From positions 1 to 6,959 of the forward strand of contig JACDGB010000091.1 in the NCBI GenBank assembly GCA_013815485.1: a stretch of 6,959 nt of DNA, read 5' to 3'. Below, piece by piece: positions 1-5,569 of this stretch (position 1 is the first letter of the stretch; each line of letters begins with the position of its first letter). This DNA comes from Rubrobacter sp. GTDB taxonomy: Bacteria > Actinomycetota > Rubrobacteria > Rubrobacterales > Rubrobacteraceae. The position numbers and the translations under genes were made by a program. Below the pieces are notes generated by a model, which was not told the DNA's origin, ran no database searches, and saw only the letters and a program-made list of their open reading frames with translations.

Positions 1-816
1 GGCCGGCTGCCCTTCCTTGATGGCGTCGCGCACAGCCTTCGAGCCGACGGGAACCGTGGAGCGTCCCCCGTGCTTCGGACGCATATCCTCGGTGAGCTCC
101 GGGGCGTCGTCGAGGCCCGTGCCGTAGGGTGGGCAGTGGAAGTTGTAGACGGTCTTCTCGGGCGGAGCGGTGACCTGATCCGTCATCTTCTTCAGACGGG
201 CTCCGAGATCCTCCTCGTCTTCCTCCCTGTACGTATCCCACGGAGTGCGGTTGGCCCAGCCGGTGGAGACCATCTGGAAGTCCCCGAACTCCACGACCTC
301 ACCCTCGGCCAATTTGACGCGCTTGGCTTGGGAGATGATCTCATCCACCTCGAACTGGTCGTCGTTGCCGGGGGAGACGAAGCACTGGATGCCGGTGCCT
401 TCGAGCTTTTCATCGGCCATGTGCATCCAACGCTCGACCGTGCCAAGCATCTCGGTATGGAACAGTTCGTCGCGCAGCTTCTCGTCCTTCTCCAGGTCGG
501 ACATCTCGTCCGGGTCGGTGCGGAAAGGGTAGTAGCCGCGGCGCCTGACGGCGTCCTCGAACTCCTTCAACTCCTCCTCGGTCTCGAACTCGCGGCGGTT
601 CTCCTGTAACGTGGCTTGCCAGCGGCCCGAGCCTTGCTGGACTATCGGGATGAGGGCCTTGCCGGTCATGTCGCCGCCGAGGACCATGACGTCGGCCTCG
701 TAGTGCTTGCCGCTGTTCAGGAACTTGCGCCAGCAGGTCTCCGACCCGTGGATATCGGTTGCGAAATACAGTCGCTTCTCCGAGCCCTTCGAGAATAGCG
801 AAGAGATCTTCTCCAT
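1..816 (-). CDS. Calcineurin-like metallophosphoesterase, C-terminus cut off by the window edge
   Basis: 272 codons are visible and the frame runs open off the left edge. Seen in sequence: a beta-strand followed by ATDIHG (D21, H23), LGGDMTGK (D49, K53), SPGNDD (N151) and FHCPPYGTGLD (H227). These match the ordered metal-binding blocks of calcineurin-like phosphoesterases (D-x-H, GD, GN-[HDN], H). The final GH-x-H block expected in the family is not reached and should lie outside the window. A charged, mostly acidic insert of about 90 residues (55-145) separates the second and third blocks. The protein is probably a cytoplasmic two-metal hydrolase of a phosphomonoester, phosphodiester or nucleotide; the substrate cannot be read from sequence. 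It resembles the Icc-related predicted phosphoesterases (COG2129-like), which is an inference. The start is well supported: ATG follows AAGGAGGA (826-833) with 9 nt spacing, and lies 3 nt past the stop of the upstream nucleotidyltransferase-like gene, so the two are probably co-translated. Confidence 0.88.
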   Translation of the reverse strand, partial: MEKISSLFSKGSEKRLYFATDIHGSETCWRKFLNSGKHYEADVMVLGGDMTGKALIPIVQQGSGRWQATLQENRREFETEEELKEFEDAVRRRGYYPFRTDPDEMSDLEKDEKLRDELFHTEMLGTVERWMHMADEKLEGTGIQCFVSPGNDDQFEVDEIISQAKRVKLAEGEVVEFGDFQMVSTGWANRTPWDTYREEDEEDLGARLKKMTDQVTAPPEKTVYNFHCPPYGTGLDDAPELTEDMRPKHGGRSTVPVGSKAVRDAIKEGQPA

Positions 817-819
817 CGT

Positions 820-1578
820 CTATGGTCCTCCTTCGACTTCTTCGGGCAACTCGTACCAGCGTTTGCGGTCCCCTATCTTCGAGCGCATCTTCCATCCAAA
901 CGTCTTCGGCTCCGCTTCGATGCGCCCCCGCAAAGCCTGGATGCGATCCATGATGCGCTTCCCATCCTCCTCAGGCAAATCGTAGCGTTCGACGTGACCG
1001 CCCAAAGCGTCGAGGTTGGCGGTGAAGGTGCGCCACAGGCCCCAGTCCGAGGCGCACAACTCGGCGATGCGCCCACCGTTCACCGAGTCTCCATCCTCAT
1101 CGTCCACGGGATGGTCGTGGAAGAGCGCGAGGGCGTCTTTTACGTCCTTCTCGTTCAGTTCGACGATCTGTAGTTTGGTCAGGAGAAGTTCCGCGAGAGG
1201 GATCGTGAGTGGTTCGGAGGCCAGTCTTTTGCCGAAGGGGATCTCGTGCGACATCCTGAACGAGCCGACGAATACGTCCACCTGCCGGTTGTGGCTCTCG
1301 TCGAAGAACAGCAGACGCTCGCGGCCGTTCAGCGCGTTGAAGCTGGTGTGGGGCGTGTATCCTTGCTTCTGGAAGAACTTCTGCGCGTTAGCGGAGGCCC
1401 CTTTCGAGGAGATCCAATCGTGGTCGGCGTACTCGCGCTCGAAGACCGGGGCGAGCCCGTCTTTCGCCCGGACCCGGATCGCCACGCCACCAAGCAATCG
1501 GAGGGCGAGCCCCTCTTCCGTCGCGGCTTCCGCGATACGCCGCGCCTCCTCGACCACGTCCGCCCGGGTGGCGCTCAC
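820..1578 (-). CDS. Nucleotidyltransferase-fold protein of unknown substrate
   Basis: I choose the GTG at 1578-1576 because GGAGGA (1585-1590) precedes it by 6 nt, giving 252 aa. An ATG 7 codons upstream (1599) gives 259 aa but has no good ribosome site. Numbering from that ATG: LLGGVAIRVR (G37-G38) matches the hG[GS] motif of the polymerase-beta-like nucleotidyltransferase fold; YADHDWI (D59, D61) stands where the catalytic D-x-D is expected; RQVDVFVG (D108) supplies the third acidic strand. The stretch LLLTKLQIVELNEKDVKDAL (139-157) resembles the helix after the catalytic core of AbiEii/MNT-like enzymes. The C-terminal 90 residues contain CASDWGLWRTFTANLD and a charged helical end. By family analogy it would transfer a nucleotide to a protein, RNA or small molecule; the acceptor is unknown, and it could be an inactive member. 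It is the first gene of a pair with the metallophosphoesterase. The name rests on motifs only. Confidence 0.75.
   Translation of the reverse strand: MSATRADVVEEARRIAEAATEEGLALRLLGGVAIRVRAKDGLAPVFEREYADHDWISSKGASANAQKFFQKQGYTPHTSFNALNGRERLLFFDESHNRQVDVFVGSFRMSHEIPFGKRLASEPLTIPLAELLLTKLQIVELNEKDVKDALALFHDHPVDDEDGDSVNGGRIAELCASDWGLWRTFTANLDALGGHVERYDLPEEDGKRIMDRIQALRGRIEAEPKTFGWKMRSKIGDRKRWYELPEEVEGGP
826..833 (-). promoter_or_regulatory. Strong Shine-Dalgarno for the metallophosphoesterase gene, inside the upstream gene
   Basis: Minus strand reads AAGGAGGA, then 9 nt containing the upstream TAG stop, then ATG at 816-814. The site sits within the last codons of the nucleotidyltransferase-like gene, an arrangement typical of translational coupling. 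Confidence 0.75.
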
Positions 1579-1728
1579 CGCTTGTCCTCCGGGTACCATC
1601 GTTCCACCGTCACATCCGGTTTCAAAGGACCGTTCCTCTCTTCTGTTGGTAGATTTTCCAGGGTTTTGGGGACTGGGACTCGTGATCCGTCGCTCGGGGT
1701 GGTGTCCTTGAGCCGATAAGCTTCCACC
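1579..1728. other. Intergenic gap between the ABC locus and the nucleotidyltransferase/phosphoesterase pair
   Basis: This is the longest gene-free stretch in the window (150 nt). I see no convincing rho-independent terminator. A GGTGG/CCACC pair just after the last transporter gene would enclose about 21 nt and is not followed by a T-run. TTGAAA (minus strand, 1626-1621) could be a -35 box, but no clear -10 element follows at 16-18 nt. Whether the downstream pair has its own promoter or is read through from the transporter genes is undecided. Confidence 0.4.
1585..1590 (-). promoter_or_regulatory. Shine-Dalgarno deciding the GTG start of the nucleotidyltransferase-like gene
   Basis: Minus strand reads GGAGGA, six bases, then GTG (1578-1576). 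The in-frame ATG at 1599-1597 lies upstream of this site and has no comparable purine-rich sequence before it, so the GTG start is favoured. Confidence 0.65.
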
Positions 1729-2622
1729 TCAGCCCTCCCCTACCCGGCGCTTCGCGGAGCCTATCCAACTCTTCACTAGCCAATCGCGGTCTTCGAGCCA
1801 GGATTCAACGCCATCCCTGGGGCTCTGGGCTTCCCTTATGGAGAGTTCCAGGCCGTTGACCTGATGCTCGGCGAGGTGCATGGTGTCCAGAAACGCGAGG
1901 GCGAAGGGGTCTTCCTGCCCAAGCTCTGCGTGGACCACGGTATGTATTCGCAAGGGCTGCGCCGCCTCGCCCATCTCGTTCTTAGGGTCCACCAGGTAAT
2001 CGAACTCGTACTCATCGTTCATCCAGTGCGGCGACCAGGCGGTGAAGAAAAACGGCTCTTCTTCCGAGTAGCGGCGGTCTACTTCGGAGAGCATCTTCGA
2101 GGTATCGAGGTACGAAACGTCGCGCTCCGGCAGTTGCTCGGCGACGGCTTCGGAGACCTTGCTTCCAGGCTCCACGCCGGGTTCCACGGCGATGATCGGG
2201 ACGTTTCCGAACCGCTTCATTCCCTCGATGCTTCCGACGTTCATATAGCTTGGGGCCGCCAGTCCGGAGCGGGTAGTTCCGATCAACCACGGATCCAAAA
2301 GTCTCTCTCCTTTCGCCGCGCCGAGGTACTTTGCATGATCGCGCATCCACACGCTCTGGAAGGCGTCTATCTCTCCACGGCCCGCGCTCATCACGGCGGC
2401 TTCCGGCTCCTCGAACCGGCGTAGCTCGACCTCGTAGCCTAGCTTCTCTTCCAGCGCGACCTCCGTCAATTTGGAGACGGCCACGCTGTCGGCCCATCCC
2501 ACGTAACCTATGGTCAGCTCCTTATCGCCTGCGCTCGCCGGATTGTCGGCCCCCCCGCAGCCCGCCGCAAGCAGCCAGACGGCCAAAACCAGAATCAGGG
2601 GTACTCTGGAGGATATCGTCAT
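1729..2622 (-). CDS. Third substrate-binding lipoprotein of the betaine-type ABC transporter (divergent OpuAC-like)
   Basis: 297 aa. The leader has a hydrophobic core (7-20) and a lipobox ending LLAAGC (C22), predicting lipid attachment to the outer face of the membrane. The mature part follows the OpuAC/ChoX-like order: GYVGWADS (W43), DAFQSVWMRDH (W92), AAPSYMN (Y126), VEPG (147-149), DTSKMLSEVD (173-182) and TAWSPHWMNDEY (W196, W200). The aromatic residues that form the cation-pi cage for quaternary ammonium ligands in this family are kept, so a betaine, choline or carnitine-like ligand is likely. It differs from its two neighbours at several otherwise shared motifs: WMRDH for WLPNH, DTS for SST, VEPGVEPGS for IEPGA/S. 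The ligand may therefore differ. It starts 9 nt after the stop of the second binding-protein gene with only a weak ribosome site (GGAAAGA, 2623-2629), which suggests dependence on translation from upstream. It is the last gene of the transporter cluster. Confidence 0.9.
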   Translation of the reverse strand: MTISSRVPLILVLAVWLLAAGCGGADNPASAGDKELTIGYVGWADSVAVSKLTEVALEEKLGYEVELRRFEEPEAAVMSAGRGEIDAFQSVWMRDHAKYLGAAKGERLLDPWLIGTTRSGLAAPSYMNVGSIEGMKRFGNVPIIAVEPGVEPGSKVSEAVAEQLPERDVSYLDTSKMLSEVDRRYSEEEPFFFTAWSPHWMNDEYEFDYLVDPKNEMGEAAQPLRIHTVVHAELGQEDPFALAFLDTMHLAEHQVNGLELSIREAQSPRDGVESWLEDRDWLVKSWIGSAKRRVGEG

Positions 2623-2631
2623 TCTTTCCGC

Positions 2632-3531
2632 CTAGCCTTCCTGGGCGCGTTTGGCTGCGGAGATCCACGGTTGCGCGGTGGCGCGGTTGTCCTCGATCCA
2701 GCGCCTCGCGCCCGCCGCCGGGTCTTCGGCGTCCCGGATCTCCAGCTCAAGCTGGTTTACCTGGTCCTCGGTGAGCGTCAGCGCATCCATGAAGGCGTAG
2801 GCGATGGGGTCATCCTCCCGAAGATCCTGTCGCACGATGGTGGAGATCTCCGCCAGTTCCGTAAGGTTGCCGAGTGATCTCTTCGGGTCTTCGAGATAGG
2901 TGAAATCGTACTCCTGGTTCATCCAGTGCGGGGACCACGCCACGAAGATGAACGGCTCCTCGTTGCGGTACATCCGGTCCACCTCGGAGAGCATGGCCGG
3001 GGTGCTTGAGGCCACCAGTTGCTGCTCCAGCCCGTAATCGGGGATGACCCGGTTCGGGAGCCTCTCCATGATCACCGCCCCAGGCTCGATGCCGTAGATC
3101 CTCGCGGCTTCGGTCGAGGGGATTTCTTCGATGCTATCTATTCCCATGTAGTCAGGGGCGGCCAGGCTGAACCGGGTAGTGTCCCGGAACCACGGTTCGA
3201 GAAGCTCCGTATCGCCCTCCACGCGGGCAAGGAACTCCGTGTGGTTGGGCAACCACACGTCCTGGAAGGCGTCCAGTTCACCGTCCTTCACGCCCGCGAA
3301 GAGCAGCTCGGGGTCGTTCTCCACGAGCTGAAGCTCCACATTATCGTAGCCAAGCTCATCCTCCAGGAGCACCTTCGTCAAGTTGGAGACCGCGATATTC
3401 TCGTCCCAGCCTATGTTGCCGATGGTGAGCGTCCCGCCCGCCCCGGAAGCGGAGCCGCCACACCCCGCCGCCAGGGCACCCGCCAACAGCAGCAGCGCCA
3501 CTATCTTGCGCGACACGGACACGAACCTCAT
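2632..3531 (-). CDS. Second substrate-binding lipoprotein of the betaine-type ABC transporter (OpuAC-like)
   Basis: 299 aa. A Sec-type lipoprotein leader has basic residues R8-K9, a hydrophobic stretch 10-22 and a lipobox ending LAAGC (C24). The mature domain carries IGWDENIA (W42), DAFQDVWLPNH (W93, H97), LAAPDYMG (Y128), YGIEPGA (146-152), SSTPAMLSEVD (175-185) and VAWSPHWMNQEY (W199, W203). This is the hallmark set of the glycine betaine/choline/carnitine binding family with two lobes and a tryptophan cage. Clear similarity runs along the whole length to the first binding protein, and more weakly to the third, so the three are paralogues from tandem duplication. The ATG is preceded by GGAGA (3541-3545) at 9 nt. 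It lies 106 nt after the first binding-protein gene, beyond a strong stem-loop, so its expression may be lower than that of the upstream copy. The exact ligand cannot be fixed from sequence. Confidence 0.92.
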   Translation of the reverse strand: MRFVSVSRKIVALLLLAGALAAGCGGSASGAGGTLTIGNIGWDENIAVSNLTKVLLEDELGYDNVELQLVENDPELLFAGVKDGELDAFQDVWLPNHTEFLARVEGDTELLEPWFRDTTRFSLAAPDYMGIDSIEEIPSTEAARIYGIEPGAVIMERLPNRVIPDYGLEQQLVASSTPAMLSEVDRMYRNEEPFIFVAWSPHWMNQEYDFTYLEDPKRSLGNLTELAEISTIVRQDLREDDPIAYAFMDALTLTEDQVNQLELEIRDAEDPAAGARRWIEDNRATAQPWISAAKRAQEG

Positions 3532-3570
3532 GGGTTTTGCTCTCCGTCTATGGGCGGCTCCTCAAGCGGG

Positions 3571-3600
3571 ATGCGCCGCTCCGGGTTCGGAGCGGCGCAT
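3571..3600 (-). promoter_or_regulatory. Perfect 13-bp intercistronic stem-loop between two binding-protein genes
   Basis: An exact inverted repeat, 3571-3583 against 3588-3600, with a 4-nt loop and 10 G:C pairs out of 13. On the minus-strand transcript it lies 37 nt after the tandem stops of the first binding-protein gene and about 40 nt before the second gene. No T-run follows in the direction of transcription, so it is not a classic rho-independent terminator. A 3'-protective hairpin or partial attenuator that raises mRNA for the upstream binding protein is the likelier role. A smaller GGAA-capped 5-bp hairpin (3623-3636) overlaps the stop codons just upstream. The structure is seen directly; the role is inferred. 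Confidence 0.8.
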
Positions 3601-3637
3601 TTGGTTCGGCTTTCATTTTCCCAACCCTTCCGGGTTA

Positions 3638-4558
3638 CTATGCGTTCTTGGCGGCCTGTACGGCGGACTTCACGGCGTCCTTGTTGCTCTCGTACCAGTT
3701 GCGGATGCCCTGCTCCTCTTTGCCCGTCCCCGCGTCTTCCATCGCCAAGCCCATCTGATTGACTTGCCCCTCATCGAGCGAGAGGGCCTTGAGGAAGGCG
3801 TAAGCCGCAGGGTCGTCTTCCTTGAGGTCGGCGTTGACCACGGCGGTGACCCTGGCGGGATCGTCCCAGGAGGCCTGGGCGTTCTTGGGGTCTTTGAGGT
3901 AGACGAAGTCGTACTCATCGTTCATCCAGTGCGGCGCCCAGCCCGTGAACACGATGGGCTCTTCGTTGCTGTAGGCCTTCTCCAGCGTGGAGAGCATCCC
4001 GGCCGTGCTGGAGGTGACCAACTCCATGTCCAGGTTGTAGGCGGGGATGACCTTGTCCCTGATCTGGGGCATGAAGGTCGCGCTCGGCTCGATGCCGATG
4101 ATCTCGTTCGTCCCCACATCGGTGAGGTCCGCTATGCTCTCGACGCCCATGTAGGTCGGCGCCGTGAGGCCGTAGGCGGTCTGGTCTTCATACCACGGGT
4201 CGAGGAGCTCCAGGTCGCTCTTGAGCTGGGGTTTATTGATGAACACCTTGTGGTTGGGCAACCAGACGTCCTGGAAGGCTTGGAGATCGCCCTCGGCGAC
4301 GCCCTGGAACAGCAGGCCGAGCTCCAGGGGACCCTCCACCTTGACCGAGTCGTAGTTCATCTCTCCCTCGAAGATCACCTTCATCAGGTTCGCGACGGCG
4401 ATGTTCTCGGTCCACCCGATGCTCCCGAGGCTCAGGGTCTTGCTACCGCCGGAAGAGCCCGAACCGCCGCTCCCGCAACCCGCCAGCCCCAGAAGGCCGG
4501 CGCCCGCCAGCGTGCCCCCGCTGATCTTCAGCATCTCTTTCCTGGTCAACCTGCTCAT
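3638..4558 (-). CDS. First substrate-binding lipoprotein of the betaine-type ABC transporter (OpuAC-like)
   Basis: 306 aa, ending in tandem stops TAG TAA. The leader reads TRKEMLKISGG (5-15), close to a twin-arginine motif with the second arginine replaced by lysine. It continues into a glycine-rich hydrophobic stretch and lipobox LGLAGC (C28), followed by a Gly/Ser linker (29-39). The mature domain has IGWTENIA (W49), AFQDVWLPNH (W99, H103), TAPTYMG (Y136), IGIEPSA, SSTAGMLSTLE (183-193) and TGWAPHWMNDEY (W207, W211). These are the aromatic-cage and hinge motifs of glycine betaine/choline binding proteins. The receptor delivers the quaternary amine to the ProW-type permease encoded just upstream. 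The gap to the permease stop is 87 nt. A purine-rich AAAGGTAGGGAGA lies before the ATG. As the first copy behind the permease, and the one followed by a strong stem-loop, it is probably the main receptor (inference). Confidence 0.93.
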   Translation of the reverse strand: MSRLTRKEMLKISGGTLAGAGLLGLAGCGSGGSGSSGGSKTLSLGSIGWTENIAVANLMKVIFEGEMNYDSVKVEGPLELGLLFQGVAEGDLQAFQDVWLPNHKVFINKPQLKSDLELLDPWYEDQTAYGLTAPTYMGVESIADLTDVGTNEIIGIEPSATFMPQIRDKVIPAYNLDMELVTSSTAGMLSTLEKAYSNEEPIVFTGWAPHWMNDEYDFVYLKDPKNAQASWDDPARVTAVVNADLKEDDPAAYAFLKALSLDEGQVNQMGLAMEDAGTGKEEQGIRNWYESNKDAVKSAVQAAKNA

Positions 4559-4645
4559 TATCTCCCTACCTTTGTCTGGACTGCACGTCGGTGTTTCCTA
4601 CGCTCTATGCGTCTTTCGTCTTTCCAGATGCTTCTCAGAAGTTTC
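4559..4645 (-). other. Short gap between permease and first binding-protein gene
   Basis: 87 nt between the permease TGA and the ATG of the first binding protein. It holds a short direct repeat GAAAGAC-GAAAGAC and a weak 4-bp hairpin (ACGC/GCGT, 5-nt loop). I see no convincing promoter or terminator, so co-transcription with the upstream genes is the simplest reading. Confidence 0.4.
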
Positions 4646-5566
4646 TCACCCTCCAGACTCCCCGTCGGACGCCGTGCCCGGTTCGGGTTTTGGCCGCTTG
4701 CTTAAGAGGATCCTGAGGCCCATCCTGTCCCTACGCTCGAAGCCGCGCGAGATGCGGTCGAGGATTATGGCGAGGATCACGATGCCGACGCCGCCTACGA
4801 AGCTGATCCCGACGTCGAGGTTGCTGAGCCCCAAGTAAACCGTCTCCCCGAGCCCCCCGGCGCCGACCAGCACGGCGATGACCACCATCGAGAGGGAGAG
4901 CATGATCACCTGGTTGACCCCGGCCATGATGGACCTCACCGAGAGCGGAAGCTCCACCTTCATCAACGTCTGCCACGGCGTTGCACCGAAGGCGTGCGCC
5001 GCCTCCACGGTCTCCCTCGGGACCTGATGGATGCCAAGCATCGTGAGCCTGACGGCGGGCGGCGTGGCGAAGATGACCGTGGCGATGAGCGCCGGCGCGT
5101 CGCCCAGGCTGAAGACCAGCACCACGGGGACCAGGTAGACGAAGGCGGGCATGGTCTGCATCGTGTCCAGCACGGGTATGACGGCGTCCTCGACCCTCCG
5201 GGACTTGGCCGCGATTATCCCGATCGGGATGCCGATAACCAAAGCCGTGGCCGCCGAGGCCAGGACCAGCGCGAGGGTCAGCATCGCCTCTCCCCACAGG
5301 CCCAGGCTGATGATAAATACCAGTCCCAAGACGGTGAACAGCGCGACCCGCCAGCCCGCCAGGAGGTACGCTATGGCGGCCAACAGGACGATTATGACCA
5401 ACTCGGGAGGGGCCGTCAGCAGGAATGCCAGCCCGCCCACCCCGCCCTCGATCACCGCGTCGAGAGGCTCGGTGATCGGCTCCAGCGTCTCGGTGATCCA
5501 GCCGACCACGCTGTTGGCCCATTCGTCGAGGGGTATGCGGGGTATTATTTCCGTCTGCGCGAGCAT
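4646..5566 (-). CDS. Glycine betaine/proline betaine-type ABC transporter permease (ProW/OpuAB family)
   Basis: 306 aa. The N-terminus contains PRIPLDEWANSVVGWIT (9-25), an amphipathic segment like that of OpuAB-type subunits. Predicted membrane segments lie near 55-71, 74-91, 94-118, 142-154, 158-175, 217-238 and 255-272. The conserved DTMQTMPAFVYLVP (134-147) and the EAA loop EAAHAFGATPWQTLMKVELP (188-207) identify a binding-protein-dependent permease of this family; the EAA loop couples to the ATPase. The C-terminal 30 residues are charged and cytoplasmic, somewhat longer than usual. Two copies should form the channel. The ATG lies 3 nt after the ATPase stop, with GGAGGAG (5573-5579) at 6 nt inside the ATPase gene, so translation is almost certainly coupled. 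No substrate-binding domain is fused; that role belongs to the three separate downstream lipoproteins. Confidence 0.95.
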   Translation of the reverse strand: MLAQTEIIPRIPLDEWANSVVGWITETLEPITEPLDAVIEGGVGGLAFLLTAPPELVIIVLLAAIAYLLAGWRVALFTVLGLVFIISLGLWGEAMLTLALVLASAATALVIGIPIGIIAAKSRRVEDAVIPVLDTMQTMPAFVYLVPVVLVFSLGDAPALIATVIFATPPAVRLTMLGIHQVPRETVEAAHAFGATPWQTLMKVELPLSVRSIMAGVNQVIMLSLSMVVIAVLVGAGGLGETVYLGLSNLDVGISFVGGVGIVILAIILDRISRGFERRDRMGLRILLSKRPKPEPGTASDGESGG

Positions 5567-5569
5567 CTC

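Noticed and set aside
410..895. 161-codon minus-strand frame overlapping the phosphoesterase and nucleotidyltransferase genes
   Set aside because: It is an alternative frame with Arg/Gly-rich low-information translation; the overlapping frame carries ordered phosphoesterase motifs.
1598..1626. TTGAAA as a -35 box for the nucleotidyltransferase/phosphoesterase pair
   Set aside because: The only hexamer at the correct distance is a poor -10 match, and the resulting transcript would start almost on the ribosome site.
1660..1728. Rho-independent terminator after the third receptor gene
   Set aside because: The only pairings are short (GGTGG/CCACC with a long loop, CCAG/CTGG with a 12-nt loop) and no T-run follows on the transcribed strand.
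3548..3616. Possible 22-codon minus-strand ORF spanning the stem-loop between receptor genes
   Set aside because: It has a weak upstream AAGGG, but most of its codons are dictated by the inverted repeat and there is no sign of coding constraint. A regulatory hairpin explains the sequence better, though translation through the stem cannot be excluded.
1900..4000. Recurring near-identical nucleotide blocks around 2018, 2918 and 3919
   Set aside because: They encode the shared PHWMN segment of the three paralogous receptors, so they reflect protein homology rather than a separate repeat element.
3383..4705. 440-codon open frame on the plus strand
   Set aside because: Lies antisense to two clear binding-protein genes; its Gly/Val/Leu/Asp-rich translation has no recognisable domain and is typical of frames opposite GC-rich coding sequence.
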